Origin: Undaria pinnatifida
Lineage: Eukaryota > Sar > Phaeophyceae > Laminariales > Alariaceae
Assembly: GCA_012845835.1 (NCBI GenBank)
Contig: JABAKD010000021.1
Location: 4,774,706-4,838,705 of the forward strand
Reading direction: 5' to 3'
DNA: 64,000 nt
This document shows positions 33,110 to 42,939 of this stretch, piece after piece. The notes under the pieces are model-generated. The model saw only the letters and a list, made by a program, of their open reading frames with translations, was not told where the DNA came from and ran no database searches. The position numbers and the translations under genes were made by a program. Every line of letters starts with the position of its first letter. Within the stretch, counting starts at the first letter, position 1.

Positions 33110-34400
33110 AGGGTAGTTAGGTATTATATTATAAAAAATGAAAATACACTCCAGCTGTGAGATCGAAGATTTTGTCGAAACTCATCTTTGCGAGCTGTGT
33201 GTGATACTCCGATCGCGCGTATTACGGGTTGTGTGTCCTCATTAAGGATGTTGTTGTTGTTGTTGTAAGGATATAGGTGGACGACTCCCCTTGCAGCTAC
33301 AGTGCAGCTACCAGGGTCAACGCGGTGATGTTAGTCAGTCTGTGCACGGAAACTATAAAACCCGCTTCTGAGGGGGACAAAATCGGACAGCTGTGGAGGG
33401 AAATGAATCCGTTTATCAAGTGAATCCTGTAAGTCGAATAACCGGTGAGGAAAGGGCGGAGTTCTGAAGGACTTGAGGGCCTGGTTTCTATCAAAAGGGA
33501 GCGGGGTTGGGGGGGGGGGAAGGGAGGGGGGGGTGAGGCGGGCGGGCGGGCCAGCACAATTTGTTCGTGGAAACTATAAATCCTTCAAGGGGATAAATGT
33601 GACGGTTTTGGAAAAAAATAAAATAAAATAAAATAAATGCACTAGTTTATCATGGGGGGGGGCGGGGGCGGGGCGGATGGGGCAGCTCAATCAGTGCGTG
33701 GAAACTATACATTATTTTATGGGGATAAATGTGACGGTTTCGGAAAGAATGCATCAGTTTATCATCTATATCCTGTAAGTCGTACAATCAGTGAGTAGAG
33801 GGCCGAGTGTTCGAGGGGGTTGGGATGGGTTGGGGGGGGGGGGGTGGGGAGGTGGGGGGTGGGGGCGGGGGGGGGGGGGAAGGGCTTTATAAAGGGTTAG
33901 GTGGCGTAGATGAAGGGGCTTGCTATACGTGTGGTGCTAGGTCTAGGCGATGGTGCAGGTGGTGGGGAAGAAGCGGGCGTTCGGGACGGGGGGGAAGCAG
34001 CGGCATGGATGGCTAATAAGGTGATATTCAGTGCGTGGAAGTGTTTTATTACTGTGGCGGATTTCGATATTAATTATTAGGTGGGGCGTTTGAGCAAGGG
34101 AGAGCGAAAGGGGGGGGGGGGCGTTGAGAGGTTTGAGTCACATATAATATTCAAATACACTCCAGCTGTGAGATCAAAGATATGTAGGGGCTTGTTATAC
34201 GCGTGGTGCTAGGTCTAGGCGATCGTGCGGGTGATGGGAAGGGAGGAGGCGTTGAAGGGGGGGGTTGAGGGGGGGGGGGGGGGGAGAATGAAAACTACGT
34301 CATGGATGATTAGAAAGATAATGACGTGATATCAACTGCGTAGAGGTGTTTATTACTCTGGGCGATGTCGATTGTAAGTGGGGCGTTTGAACAAACAGGG
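33110..34400 (+). repeat. GR cassette 3
   Basis: Head block, three 'ggaaactata' modules and two 'ggcgatggtgc...ggtggggcgtttg' modules separated by poly(G), as in cassette 1. A (TTG)4 insertion (33,249) sits in the head. The cassette ends at an S1 SINE. Confidence 0.78.
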
Positions 34401-34438
34401 CCGAAACAAATATATGTATATACTCCGAGTATATATTA

Positions 34439-34530
34439 AGCAACTGAGTTAAATCGACACACGACGCGTATGAATGTACGTGGAAGTGTGGCGAGCTAAG
34501 GCTTTGTTTGTCCCCATTCGCCGGAGGATA
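34439..34530 (+). mobile_element. SINE family S1, 5'-truncated
   Basis: 'gcaactgagttaaatcgaca' through 'cgccggagga' matches other S1 copies. The tail is short and mixed (taaatatacac), so it has probably decayed. It sits between two GR cassettes. Confidence 0.75.
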
Positions 34531-34559
34531 AATATACACAAGTATATTAATAATTGTAA

Positions 34560-35880
34560 AAATTACTAAATACACTCCAGCTGTGAGATTGAAGATTTTA
34601 TCGAAACTCATCTTTGCAAGCTGTGTGTGATACTCCGATCGCGCGTATTACGGGTTGTGTGTCCTCATTAAGGATATAGGTCGGCGACTCCCTTTGCAAC
34701 TACAGTGTAGCTACCAGGGTCAACAGGGTGATGTTAGGCAGTCTGTGCGCGGAAACTATAGAACCCGTTTCTGAGGGGGACAAAATCTGACAGCTGTGTG
34801 TGGAAGGAAATGCATCAGTTTATCAGGTGAATCCTGTAAGTCGAATATCCGGTGAGGGGAGGGCGGAGTTTTTAAGGACATGGGGGCCTGATTTTAATCA
34901 AGAGTGGGGCGGGAGGGGGGGGGAAGGGGGAAAGGGCACGGGTGGGGCAGGTCTATTTGTGCGTAGAAACTATAAATATTTCTTGTGGGGGAGGGGGAAT
35001 GTGGGGGGGGGGGGGCGGGGGGCGGGGGGGAGGGCTTTAGGTCGCATAGATATAGGGGTTGGTTATACGCGGGGTGCTAGGTCTAGGCGATGGTGCGGGT
35101 GTTCGGTGAAGGAGGGGGCGTTGGGGACGGGGGTGGGTGGGAATTGCAGCAGCGGCATGGACGGCTCTGAAACGATAACGAGGCGATATCCAGGGCGTGG
35201 AAGTGTTTATTACTCTGGCGGATTTCGATAGTAGGTGGGGCGTTTATGCAGGAGGAAACGATGGGAACAACAACAAAAAAAGAGGGGGGGGGGGGGGTTT
35301 CGAGAGGTTCAGGTCACAGATAATAGTAAAATTAAGGATTTGGTCGACACTGCTGATGTTCGCAACATTGTGTGTGATCTTTCGATCGCGCGTATTAATC
35401 ATATATGTAGGGGCCTACTATACGCGCGGTGCTGGGTCTAGGTGATCGTGCGGGGTGTGGGGAAGGAGGGGGCGTTGGAGGGGGGGAGGGGGGATGAATG
35501 AAAGCTACGTCATGGATGGCTAGAAAGATAATGACGTGACATCAAAGGCTTTTTATTCATAGTGTTTATTACTCTGGCCGATTTCGATTGTAAGTGGGGC
35601 GTTTGAACGAGCTGGGCGGGGAACAAAGGGGGGGGGGGGCATGAATTGGAGCTACGGCATGGATGGCTAGATGGATAATGAGATGATATCAGCTGGCTGG
35701 TAGTGTTTACTACTCTGGCAGATTTTGATTTCAGGTGGTGCGTTTAGACAAGAGGAATCGGGGGGGGGGGGGGGGGGGGGGGGGGGCGAGCATTTCAATA
35801 TGTGCGCGGAAACTATAAACCCTTGAAGGGGACAAATCTGACGGTTGCAGCAAGAAGACACCCCATTAAATCACCCGTCT
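34560..35880 (+). repeat. GR cassette 4
   Basis: Same order of modules as cassette 1. It includes G-runs up to about 30 nt (for example 35,760-35,786), and the second-type module is repeated about four times. It continues into the GR tail at 35,880-36,300. Confidence 0.78.
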
Positions 35881-36300
35881 GGTAATGTTTATTTTCCTAG
35901 AAGGTTTGATGTTACATGTAGTATGCAACCCAGTTCTTAGGTGTAGTAAACAACGTGTTAAAAGGTTCATAATTTGTTATTATTGTACGTGGATCGAAAT
36001 ATAGAATATCTCAATCGATAGGTACAATCATGTAGATACCATTATTTTCTGACATCGTTAATTATAAGATGCATATCGCCAAATACAACAGGCGAGGTGA
36101 TGGTCATGCAATGTCACCGCCATTGAAAACGACAGGGAGAGGTGCGAATCGTTATTGTTTTGAAAGGAACGCTTGGTGTACACGCGCTCAATTACGTTAC
36201 TTCGTTAATCATACTTCGCTTGGCATAGGTCGGGAGGCGATCATGCAGGCGGTATGTACGGAATACCTTACGTAATGAGTTGGTAGTGCGGTTTACCGCA
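35880..36300 (+). repeat. Tail segment of the GR repeat
   Basis: Matches 13,485-13,905 in order and orientation. No coding frame is conserved between the two. Confidence 0.7.
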
Positions 36301-36454
36301 ATTTTAGCATACGTCTATCTCCTTTTCACATTATTATTGTCTCACATATACGATTTTGCCGTGCGGATGTGGGGCTCTGGGGCCGATAAATCCAAGACAG
36401 AGATACATCTTACAAATACACCAAGCGAAGTGACGTGGGCCTGCGATATATATA

Positions 36455-36771
36455 TTATAAAAATTAAAATACACTCCAGCTGTGAGATCGAAGATTTCGT
36501 CGAAACTCATCTTTGCAAGCTGTGTGTGATACTCCGATCGCGCGCATTACGAGTTGTGTGTCCTCATTAAGGATATAGGTCGGCGACTCCCCTTACAACT
36601 ACAGTGTAGCTATCAGGGTCAACAGGATGATTTTAGTCAGTCTGTGCGCGGAAACTATAAAACCCGTTTCTGAGGGGGACAAAATCTGACAGCTGTGAAG
36701 GGAAAGGGGGGGCTGGTTTTGATCAAAAGCGAGCGGGTTTGGAGGGGGGCGGGGGGGGGGGGGGGGGGGGG
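36455..36771 (+). repeat. GR cassette 5, cut by the assembly gap
   Basis: The head block and first module are present. The sequence enters a poly(G) spacer that leads straight into the N-run. Confidence 0.78.
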
Positions 36772-37271
36772 NNNNNNNNNNNNNNNNNNNNNNNNNNNNN
36801 NNNNNNNNNNNNNNNNNNNNNNNNNNNNNNNNNNNNNNNNNNNNNNNNNNNNNNNNNNNNNNNNNNNNNNNNNNNNNNNNNNNNNNNNNNNNNNNNNNNN
36901 NNNNNNNNNNNNNNNNNNNNNNNNNNNNNNNNNNNNNNNNNNNNNNNNNNNNNNNNNNNNNNNNNNNNNNNNNNNNNNNNNNNNNNNNNNNNNNNNNNNN
37001 NNNNNNNNNNNNNNNNNNNNNNNNNNNNNNNNNNNNNNNNNNNNNNNNNNNNNNNNNNNNNNNNNNNNNNNNNNNNNNNNNNNNNNNNNNNNNNNNNNNN
37101 NNNNNNNNNNNNNNNNNNNNNNNNNNNNNNNNNNNNNNNNNNNNNNNNNNNNNNNNNNNNNNNNNNNNNNNNNNNNNNNNNNNNNNNNNNNNNNNNNNNN
37201 NNNNNNNNNNNNNNNNNNNNNNNNNNNNNNNNNNNNNNNNNNNNNNNNNNNNNNNNNNNNNNNNNNNNNNN
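36772..37271. other. Assembly gap, exactly 500 N
   Basis: The round length suggests a placeholder of unknown true size. It begins inside a poly(G) run. GR sequence is plus-oriented to its left and minus-oriented to its right. Confidence 0.98.
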
Positions 37272-37424
37272 GTGCGTTTCTTGACGTTACGACTCAACCA
37301 AGCATCCAGGGCCAGCAGAGGGATGTCCAAATGTTTGCTGCATGTTCTCTACGTAGCAACTGCCAGAGGCGTGCACTGAGCTTCTGCTACTACATGCATA
37401 ATACCATAATATTATAAGCACGAT

Positions 37425-37956
37425 CAGAGTATCACACACAGCTTGCAAAGATGAGTTCGACCAAATCCTCTATCTCACTTCAGCTAGCTGCTGGGGTGTA
37501 TTTCAATTTTTATAGTAAATATCTAGATCCGAGGTTCCCTCTCAGATCGACTGTACGGTATTATTATATGCGTGAAATACGGTGTCGCTGCCTTCGTCAC
37601 TAAATTCCTCGAATGCTATTACATAATACCCTTTCGCCCCCCCCCCCCCCCCCCCGCTTCTTCCCCTCCCCACCCCCACTCCAAACCCCTCGAACGCTAC
37701 GCCCTCTCTTCACTGGTTGTACGACTACAGGATACGATTTATAGGATATATAGTTTCCACGAACAGATTGAGCTGCCCCGCCAGTCCCGCCCACCCCCTC
37801 TCTCTTGGTCAAACCCAGGCCCCCACGTCCTTAAAAACTCCGCCCTCCCCTCCCTGGTTATTCGGCTTACAGGATTCACTTGATAAACTGAAACGGGTTT
37901 TATAGTTTCCGCGCACAGACCGCCTAGCATCACCCTGTTGACCCTGATAGCTACAC
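37425..37956 (-). repeat. GR repeat fragment, inverted
   Basis: C-rich spacers and the complement of 'ggaaactataaaacccg' and 'ctgtaagtcgaataaccgg' show that the GR repeat is on the minus strand here. It is interrupted by the TRIM-like element at 37,957. Confidence 0.75.
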
Positions 37957-38328
37957 TGTTATAAAGCTTAGTTTGGGTAAGCTATCGGGTAACCTTTTGC
38001 AAGTGGTCAAACGGACTAATACCCCGCGTATTCCTTCACAAATGGCGTCGTCGACAGACCATGGGTTTTTGGGTCGTGGGTTCGATCCCCACCATCCACA
38101 ACAATAAACTTTTCAGATTTTCCCCTTGTCAAACTTGAAAAATACTCTCCCTGGTATCCCCAGGAAATGAAACGGCTTGGATATTGACTGAGGTCCGCCG
38201 TATACCCGGCCGACCTACTATCCCGCCGTTTCAGGGGGAGAGAGTGTTCTAAGGGTTAGTTTGGATAAGCTATCGGTTAACCTTTTGCAAGTGGTCAAAC
38301 GGACAGATACCCCACTAATACCTTAACA
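37957..38328 (+). mobile_element. TRIM-like miniature LTR element, copy 2
   Basis: Two 84-bp LTRs (37,957-38,040 and 38,245-38,328) start TGTT and end CA and enclose 204 bp. TGGCGTCGTCGACAGACC starts 2 nt after the 5' LTR. A purine tract (gggggagagag) abuts the 3' LTR. It is inserted in a minus-oriented GR head block: 'ctgatagctacac' continues after it as 'actgcagttgcaagg', and the uninterrupted version is present at about 38,587-38,612. A target-site duplication beyond AC is not clear. Confidence 0.8.
38041..38115 (+). other. tRNA-like Pol III-type unit inside TRIM-like copy 2
   Basis: A-box-like TGGCGTCGTCGA, B-box GGTTCGATCCC in a perfect T-arm (GTGGG/CCCAC), acceptor-like CATCCAC and a TTTT run at about 38,109. 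The 5' acceptor strand is missing and the anticodon arm is degenerate, as in copy 1. Confidence 0.6.
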
Positions 38329-38770
38329 ACTGCAGTTGCAAGGGGAGTCGCCGGCCTATATCCTTACTGAGGACACACAACCCGTAATACGCGCGATCGG
38401 AGTATATAACACAGCTTGCAAAGAAGAGGTTCGACAAAATATTCGATCTCACAGCTGGAGTGCATTTTGATTTTTACAATAAACTGATCAGATGCATTTC
38501 CTTCCACAGCTGTCAGATTTTGTCCCCCTCAAAAACGGGTTTTATAGATTCCGCGCACAGACTGACTAGCATCACCCTGTTGACCCTGATAGCTACACTG
38601 TGGTTGCAAGGGGAGTCGCCGACCTATATCCTTAATGAGGACACGCAACCCGTAATACGCGCGATCGGAGTATCACAAACAGCTTGCAAAGATGAGTTTC
38701 GACAAAATCTTCGATATCATAGCTGGAGCGTGTATTTTATTTTTTATAATCTACGTAGTTTCGACAAAAT
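38329..38770 (-). repeat. GR repeat head blocks, inverted, two partial copies
   Basis: The complement of the GR head ('gcgactccccttgcaactac', 'cgcgcgtattacgggttgtg', 'gaaactcatctttgcaagct') appears twice, near 38,330-38,460 and 38,590-38,735. Confidence 0.75.
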
Positions 38771-38774
38771 ATTC

Positions 38775-39620
38775 GATCTCACAGCTGGGGTGTATTTTTT
38801 TCTCACAAATGAAAATGCTGCTACTTGTTGCTGGAGACCAAATTTGTCTGTCTGGTCGATGGAATATTGGTAGTACGCGATAGAACTGAACGAAGAATTT
38901 GGTAGTTAAGAATTTCGGGCTTGATCGAGTTTTTGACGGAAATATAAGGGCGAACGACCTTCCGTAATTTTTGTGCAACTACTGCTGTGTCGTACTCCGT
39001 ATATTAGTGAAGCATTGATGTACCACGCAGCTTGCAAAGTTGAGTTTCAACCATTCAATCGGTTGTCCTCACAGTGGATGTTTTCTATTTTTTTAAGAGT
39101 TTCAACCATTCAATCGATTGCACTCACAGCTGACGTTTTTTAATTCTTACAAAAAAAACATAAAATTCCTGGTATGGCCTTGTTGTCTGATTGCTGGTCG
39201 CCCATTGGCCGGAGATCGTACATAAAGAAACCGTCATCTGGGGACGATAGGGTCCATTCCTAGAATCATAATCCATTCACATGTATACCACTCCGACAAC
39301 CCGGGAACGAACACGGATATATCACCAGGATTGATACGACCTCCCCGCACAGTGTGGAAATCTCCAATGCCACCGACCGGTCGATCTCTAAATGGCTGGG
39401 GTTTGTCTATGATAGAGGCTTACCAACCGATGTGGGGCAGTTCCGTCGCACACGGGGCCCAACCCCGGTTCAGGAATCGTCCGAAAATCGCTGCAGCCCC
39501 AGCAACGCGGGAAGTATAACGATGATCTCCCGGGTCGATATACCTCCCCGCACGGCGTGTCAACCCCGACTCCATTAGCTTATTTCTCGTGATTGGCTGG
39601 TAGGCTTTGACCCAACGAGC
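38775..39620. other. No recognisable gene; flank of element A
   Basis: A 60-bp imperfect tandem duplication (gtttcaaccattcaatcg...ctcacag) lies at 39,035-39,140. The plus-strand frames at 39,331-39,578 overlap and look partly protein-like but match nothing I know. Confidence 0.45.
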
Positions 39621-39623
39621 TCA

Positions 39624-39892
39624 TGTTAAATTAAAGATGGGGGACACAGAGTGCCCCCTGCAGGTCTGCCAATTGAGCAGGTCCTCGGAGAGTACTCACT
39701 TTCGTTCCTTCGTAGAGATGTAGCTTTATTCGTTTCCACCAGAGCCCGGGATAGCTTCTGAGATCGGAGGCACGTGCCTCCGATCTAATTCCTAACTTCC
39801 CCGAATATAAACCGCCAACCTTATCATACGAAACCCATCCAAATGATCTCAAATTCGGATACCTACAGGTCTTTCGAGGCCGTATCTTAACA
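39624..39892 (-). repeat. 3' LTR of element A
   Basis: 269 bp, TG...CA. It differs from the 5' LTR at aagatg/aaggtg, ataaacc/atatacc and aggtct/aggcct, about 1.1%, which points to a recent insertion. On the minus strand it carries a TATA-like site (complement of 39,805-39,811), the palindrome and AATAAA (complement of 39,725-39,730), in the U3-R order expected for this orientation. Confidence 0.93.
39761..39786. promoter_or_regulatory. 26-bp perfect palindrome in LTR, centred on CACGTG
   Basis: The half-site agatcggaggcac is followed exactly by its reverse complement. The centre CACGTG is the E-box/G-box core bound by bHLH and bZIP factors. It lies about 20 nt downstream of the TATA-like site on the minus strand, near the expected transcription start, so it could be an enhancer or a hairpin at the RNA 5' end. 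It is also perfect in the 5' LTR (52,757-52,782) and degraded in element B (53,151-53,176). Confidence 0.7.
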
Positions 39893-39912
39893 CTAGCCCA
39901 CCCTGATGAGTC
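39893..39912 (-). promoter_or_regulatory. Candidate polypurine tract of element A
   Basis: On the minus strand the sequence next to the 3' LTR reads CAGGGTGGGCTAG, moderately purine-rich. The same sequence adjoins the LTR of element B (53,282-53,301). It would prime plus-strand DNA synthesis. Confidence 0.5.
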
Positions 39913-40370
39913 GCATATGCAGAAATATGGGAGATTCGGGGAACTCCTGTTCTACGAACTAGACCATGAGTCGAAGATACGGCTCCTCAAAACCCACTCC
40001 CACACCTCTAACCGTCTGGCTATGGAGCCAGGAACACGCAAAGAAAAGCAGTAGAGAGAAACGAAGACCCTACGACCCTACAACAAGGCAATAGTCACCC
40101 ATCGAAAACCTGCCGCATGCCACCGGTGTGGCGGGGGGGGCAGGAAAGGCTCTACGGCAAACCAACCACAGAAAAGGTACTATGGCGAGGCGAGCCCTCG
40201 CCGATATGGAGGGGAACACAGGCGCTAACACAAGGGAGAAGTCATGCGAAAAACCTCCCGCGGGCCATCGGCAAGGCGGGGGGTTAAACGAGGAAACGAC
40301 AAATGCCCGGGATGGAAGGTGGCAACAACTACAGCCCCGCTAGGGAGAAAGTGTTTAGACGAAAAAAAAC
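39900..40370 (+). pseudogene. Antisense ORF region between pol and 3' LTR, element A
   Basis: On the plus strand, opposite to pol, a protein-like sequence is shared with element B. It contains ELDHESKIRLLK, a CHRCGGGG Cys-pair motif near 40,120 that resembles the start of a zinc knuckle, and later a Gly/Trp/Arg-rich part. A stop after the 'AMEPGT' segment (about 40,050) and frame differences break it here. Antisense extra ORFs at this position are known from some plant LTR elements (for example Grande). Function unknown. Confidence 0.45.
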
Positions 40371-40739
40371 AAAGTAGAACAAATACAACACATACAAGAT
40401 AAAAAATGACACACAGACCCGTACATAGTCCTATACCACGTTACGCGCGAACAGGGTACCCTGGTCGCCCCCCGGCTCTGGGCTGAGGAGGGCGTCGGCA
40501 GGGCGAAATTGAACAATGACGAAAGGCGACAGCCTGCGCCTCAGGTAGCGGCGTTTTACCCGAACCCTGAGCCGGCACTGAGCAGGGGGTTCGGCAGGAC
40601 AGAAAGAAAAATTAATGGAAAAACCGCCCCAAAACCCGACGAAGACTCTCAGAACACTACAAACAACCCAAAGACAAAGACTCAAAACTCAAAACTCCAA
40701 AAAATGAAGAACTATCGAGGAGCGGTGGCGGCTTGGAAG

Positions 40740-41060
40740 TCAACTAGCCACGGCCGCGCCTCGAGATTCGTCTACGTTACGTTGGATTCCCCGAGGTAAC
40801 GCACTGGCGATGTGAACTTGCAAGAACCAAGAACCTCGTACGGCTCCCGTTGAAGTCGTGTAGCGCGCCGGGAGAAGAGGGAGTTTAATCGGTCCAGGGT
40901 CGTCCAGAAAGCGGACCAGATATACCTTGTCCTCGGTAGTGCTCGTGATAATTTTTCCAAGTCACCATGAACCATCGTCTCCCTGGTACCAAACGTGGGC
41001 TCCCTTAGGGAGTACTGTGTCGTGGTATCGACGGAGCCAATCGGCGCGGGGAACACAGGC
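40740..41060 (-). pseudogene. Tudor-like C-terminal module of element A polyprotein
   Basis: The minus strand encodes YGYACVPR-type sequence followed by a KG-x-VWYKGDDG-x-W segment, a YLVRFLDDPGPIKL segment and a conserved tail (RYTTSTGAVRGSW). The alternating aromatic and acidic pattern resembles Tudor/Agenet-type chromatin-reader barrels, but the assignment is by pattern only. A TGA at 40,962-40,964 replaces the second Trp of a WW pair. Element B has the same stop at 54,396. Confidence 0.5.
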
Positions 41061-41159
41061 GTAGCCCAGCGCTAGGAAACGTTCCCCGTTGTTGCGGGAG
41101 AGCTCAGGCTGTGCCGCCCCGATCCGCATTCGACGGTAGAGGCGGTTGGTTTGGCGGTG

Positions 41160-41400
41160 CTAGTCCGGGGTTCCGGCCCAATAACGCAAGATGTGGGAGC
41201 GGGCGAGGTGAAGGTCTATTTCCCGCTCCCAGGAGGGTTCGGAGAGTCCCACCCAACGCGTCTTGTATAGCACCGCGATGACGCCACCTCGCCCCCGTAC
41301 CGACTGATGGCCAGTGATTTGCTCCACCACCAGCCGTTGGAGGGGAGTCGAAACGTCGTTGAAAAATTGTTGAGTACACACTGTGTCAGCCCCGCCGGTA
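41160..41400 (-). pseudogene. Integrase-linked chromodomain, element A
   Basis: The minus-strand frame contains VEQITGHQSVRGRG, then AVLYKTRWVGLSEPSWE and a C-terminal helix ending HILRYWAG. This follows the chromodomain pattern (V-E-x-I-x-x-H, two strands, W-x-G-x-x-x-x-x-W-E, helix). In Ty3/gypsy chromoviruses this domain follows integrase and directs insertion to specific chromatin. The segment is open here but separated from the integrase core by frame changes. Confidence 0.75.
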
Positions 41401-42937
41401 GGTATTAGGGCATGTCCCCGCTGTCGAGGGGGTTGGCACAGGGTTTGCAGCGCTCGATGGCCACACACCGACGAGCGTCCGAACCAGGCAGGTCGGAAGG
41501 GAGATCCAAATAGAGGAGGTTGCTTCCGAACGGCGAGCCGTCCGGGTCTCGGCGGCGGAGCAGGGACCGACGGCCAGGACCTTGTATGGGCCCGTCCAGT
41601 TAAGCGAGAGTTTGGCCTTGAGTACCTTGGCGTTGGTGTTCGCCTTCACACCCTGGCGGATGGTAGAGACAGAATTGTATACCCATGCCCAACCATCCAC
41701 AGTGAAGTTAGGTGCTGGACGCAGCGCGTCGGCGAGGGCGGAGTTTCTGCGGTTGACACGGGAAACGGTGAGGGCGTGGTGTGCGCGGACAATGTCGTTC
41801 GCGCGCTTTTGCCGGTCGGTGACCAAATCACAATAGGCCAGGTGGTCACGGGTCAGACTCTGGTGTCCCACGACACCTGTGCGGTCGAAAATCGTCAGGG
41901 GGAGCCGTGGGAGTCTGCCCATGTGGACCTCGTTGGGCGCCAAACCCGTCGCCGCGCTGACGTAATTATTGTAAGCATTTTTACGTGGGGCAGATGCAAA
42001 TATCAAACGTCTTGTCGCTCGTTGACGACCATGGCCAGCATTTGGGCCATAGTGTGGTTTACCCACTCAATGCCCACGTTACAGTTGGGATAATAGGAGC
42101 TTGTAGCAAGCTTGTGCACACCCAACATCTGATATACAGCTTGTGAAGGCTTGGAGCAGAACTGCAGTCCGTTGTCTAAGAGTATGGTGCGCGGGAACCC
42201 CCACAAGGGGGTGTATTGGTTCACTAGGATATTGGCTGTACCCTCCTCCTGAATTCAGCGGCAGTGACGGGGAACATGTCGGCCCGACGACTGAAGCGAT
42301 CGGTGAACAGCAGGATGTAGGTGTTGTCTCGTGGTGTGACCGGAAGGGGGCCGAAGTAGTCAACACTGACGGCGATACCTGGACTTTCCGGCAGACGCAT
42401 TGTGATGATGGGCCAGCGGACAGTCAGCGGTGAGGTTTTCCGCGCTTGGCACTTCAAGCAGTGGCGAAGCCACCACCGGGAACACACACTCATGCCAATC
42501 CACCAATAAAACCGCTCCAGCATGCGCAACGTGCGCGTAGTGCCAAAGTGGCAGGAGACCGTCGAGTGGCAAGCTTGCATGATCCAAGGGCGCATGAGCA
42601 GGGGAACGTAGATGCGAACTGGCTCGTCGTTTAGCAAGCAAGCAGCTCGCCCCACAGAGTTCGGTTTGTCAGAGCTTGTTGGCGGGAGTGTCGGGTTACG
42701 GACAAGTAGAACGAAGTCGTCGTCGGTTGAATGTAGTCGACCCTTACCCGCCAGCTCCTGGATGTCTGAGAGGGAGGGACGCTTGGCCGAGGGGTAGCAT
42801 GCCAAGAAGTCGGGTGGCAGGGCCGACGGCCGGCCGATAGAGATGTAACGTATCGTGGCGTGGCACGTCGGCTCTGCGTGTTGTTCGCGCTTCCAATCGG
42901 CATGTGAATAACGCGCGACGAAATCCGCGAACCGCAA
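41385..42937 (-). pseudogene. Integrase (HHCC + DDE core + GPY/F-like region), element A
   Basis: Integrase inserts element cDNA into chromosomes. On the minus strand, zinc-binding HHCC residues appear in QACHSTVSCHFGTTRTLRML and HCLKCQARKT. Core Asp 1 is in VDYFGPLP (about 42,360), Asp 2 in LLDNGLQF (42,174-42,176), and the Glu in GIEWVNHTM (about 42,070). The post-core region holds LNWTGPYKVLAVGP, a GPY/F-type motif. Three lesions break the frame: a -1 shift near 42,245, a TGA in place of Trp at 42,003, and a -1 shift near 41,975. Element B has all three at matching positions. Confidence 0.85.
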
Positions 42938-42939
42938 CT

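Noticed and set aside
36599-37417. Open frames of about 240 codons across the N-run
   Set aside because: They consist mostly of undetermined bases.
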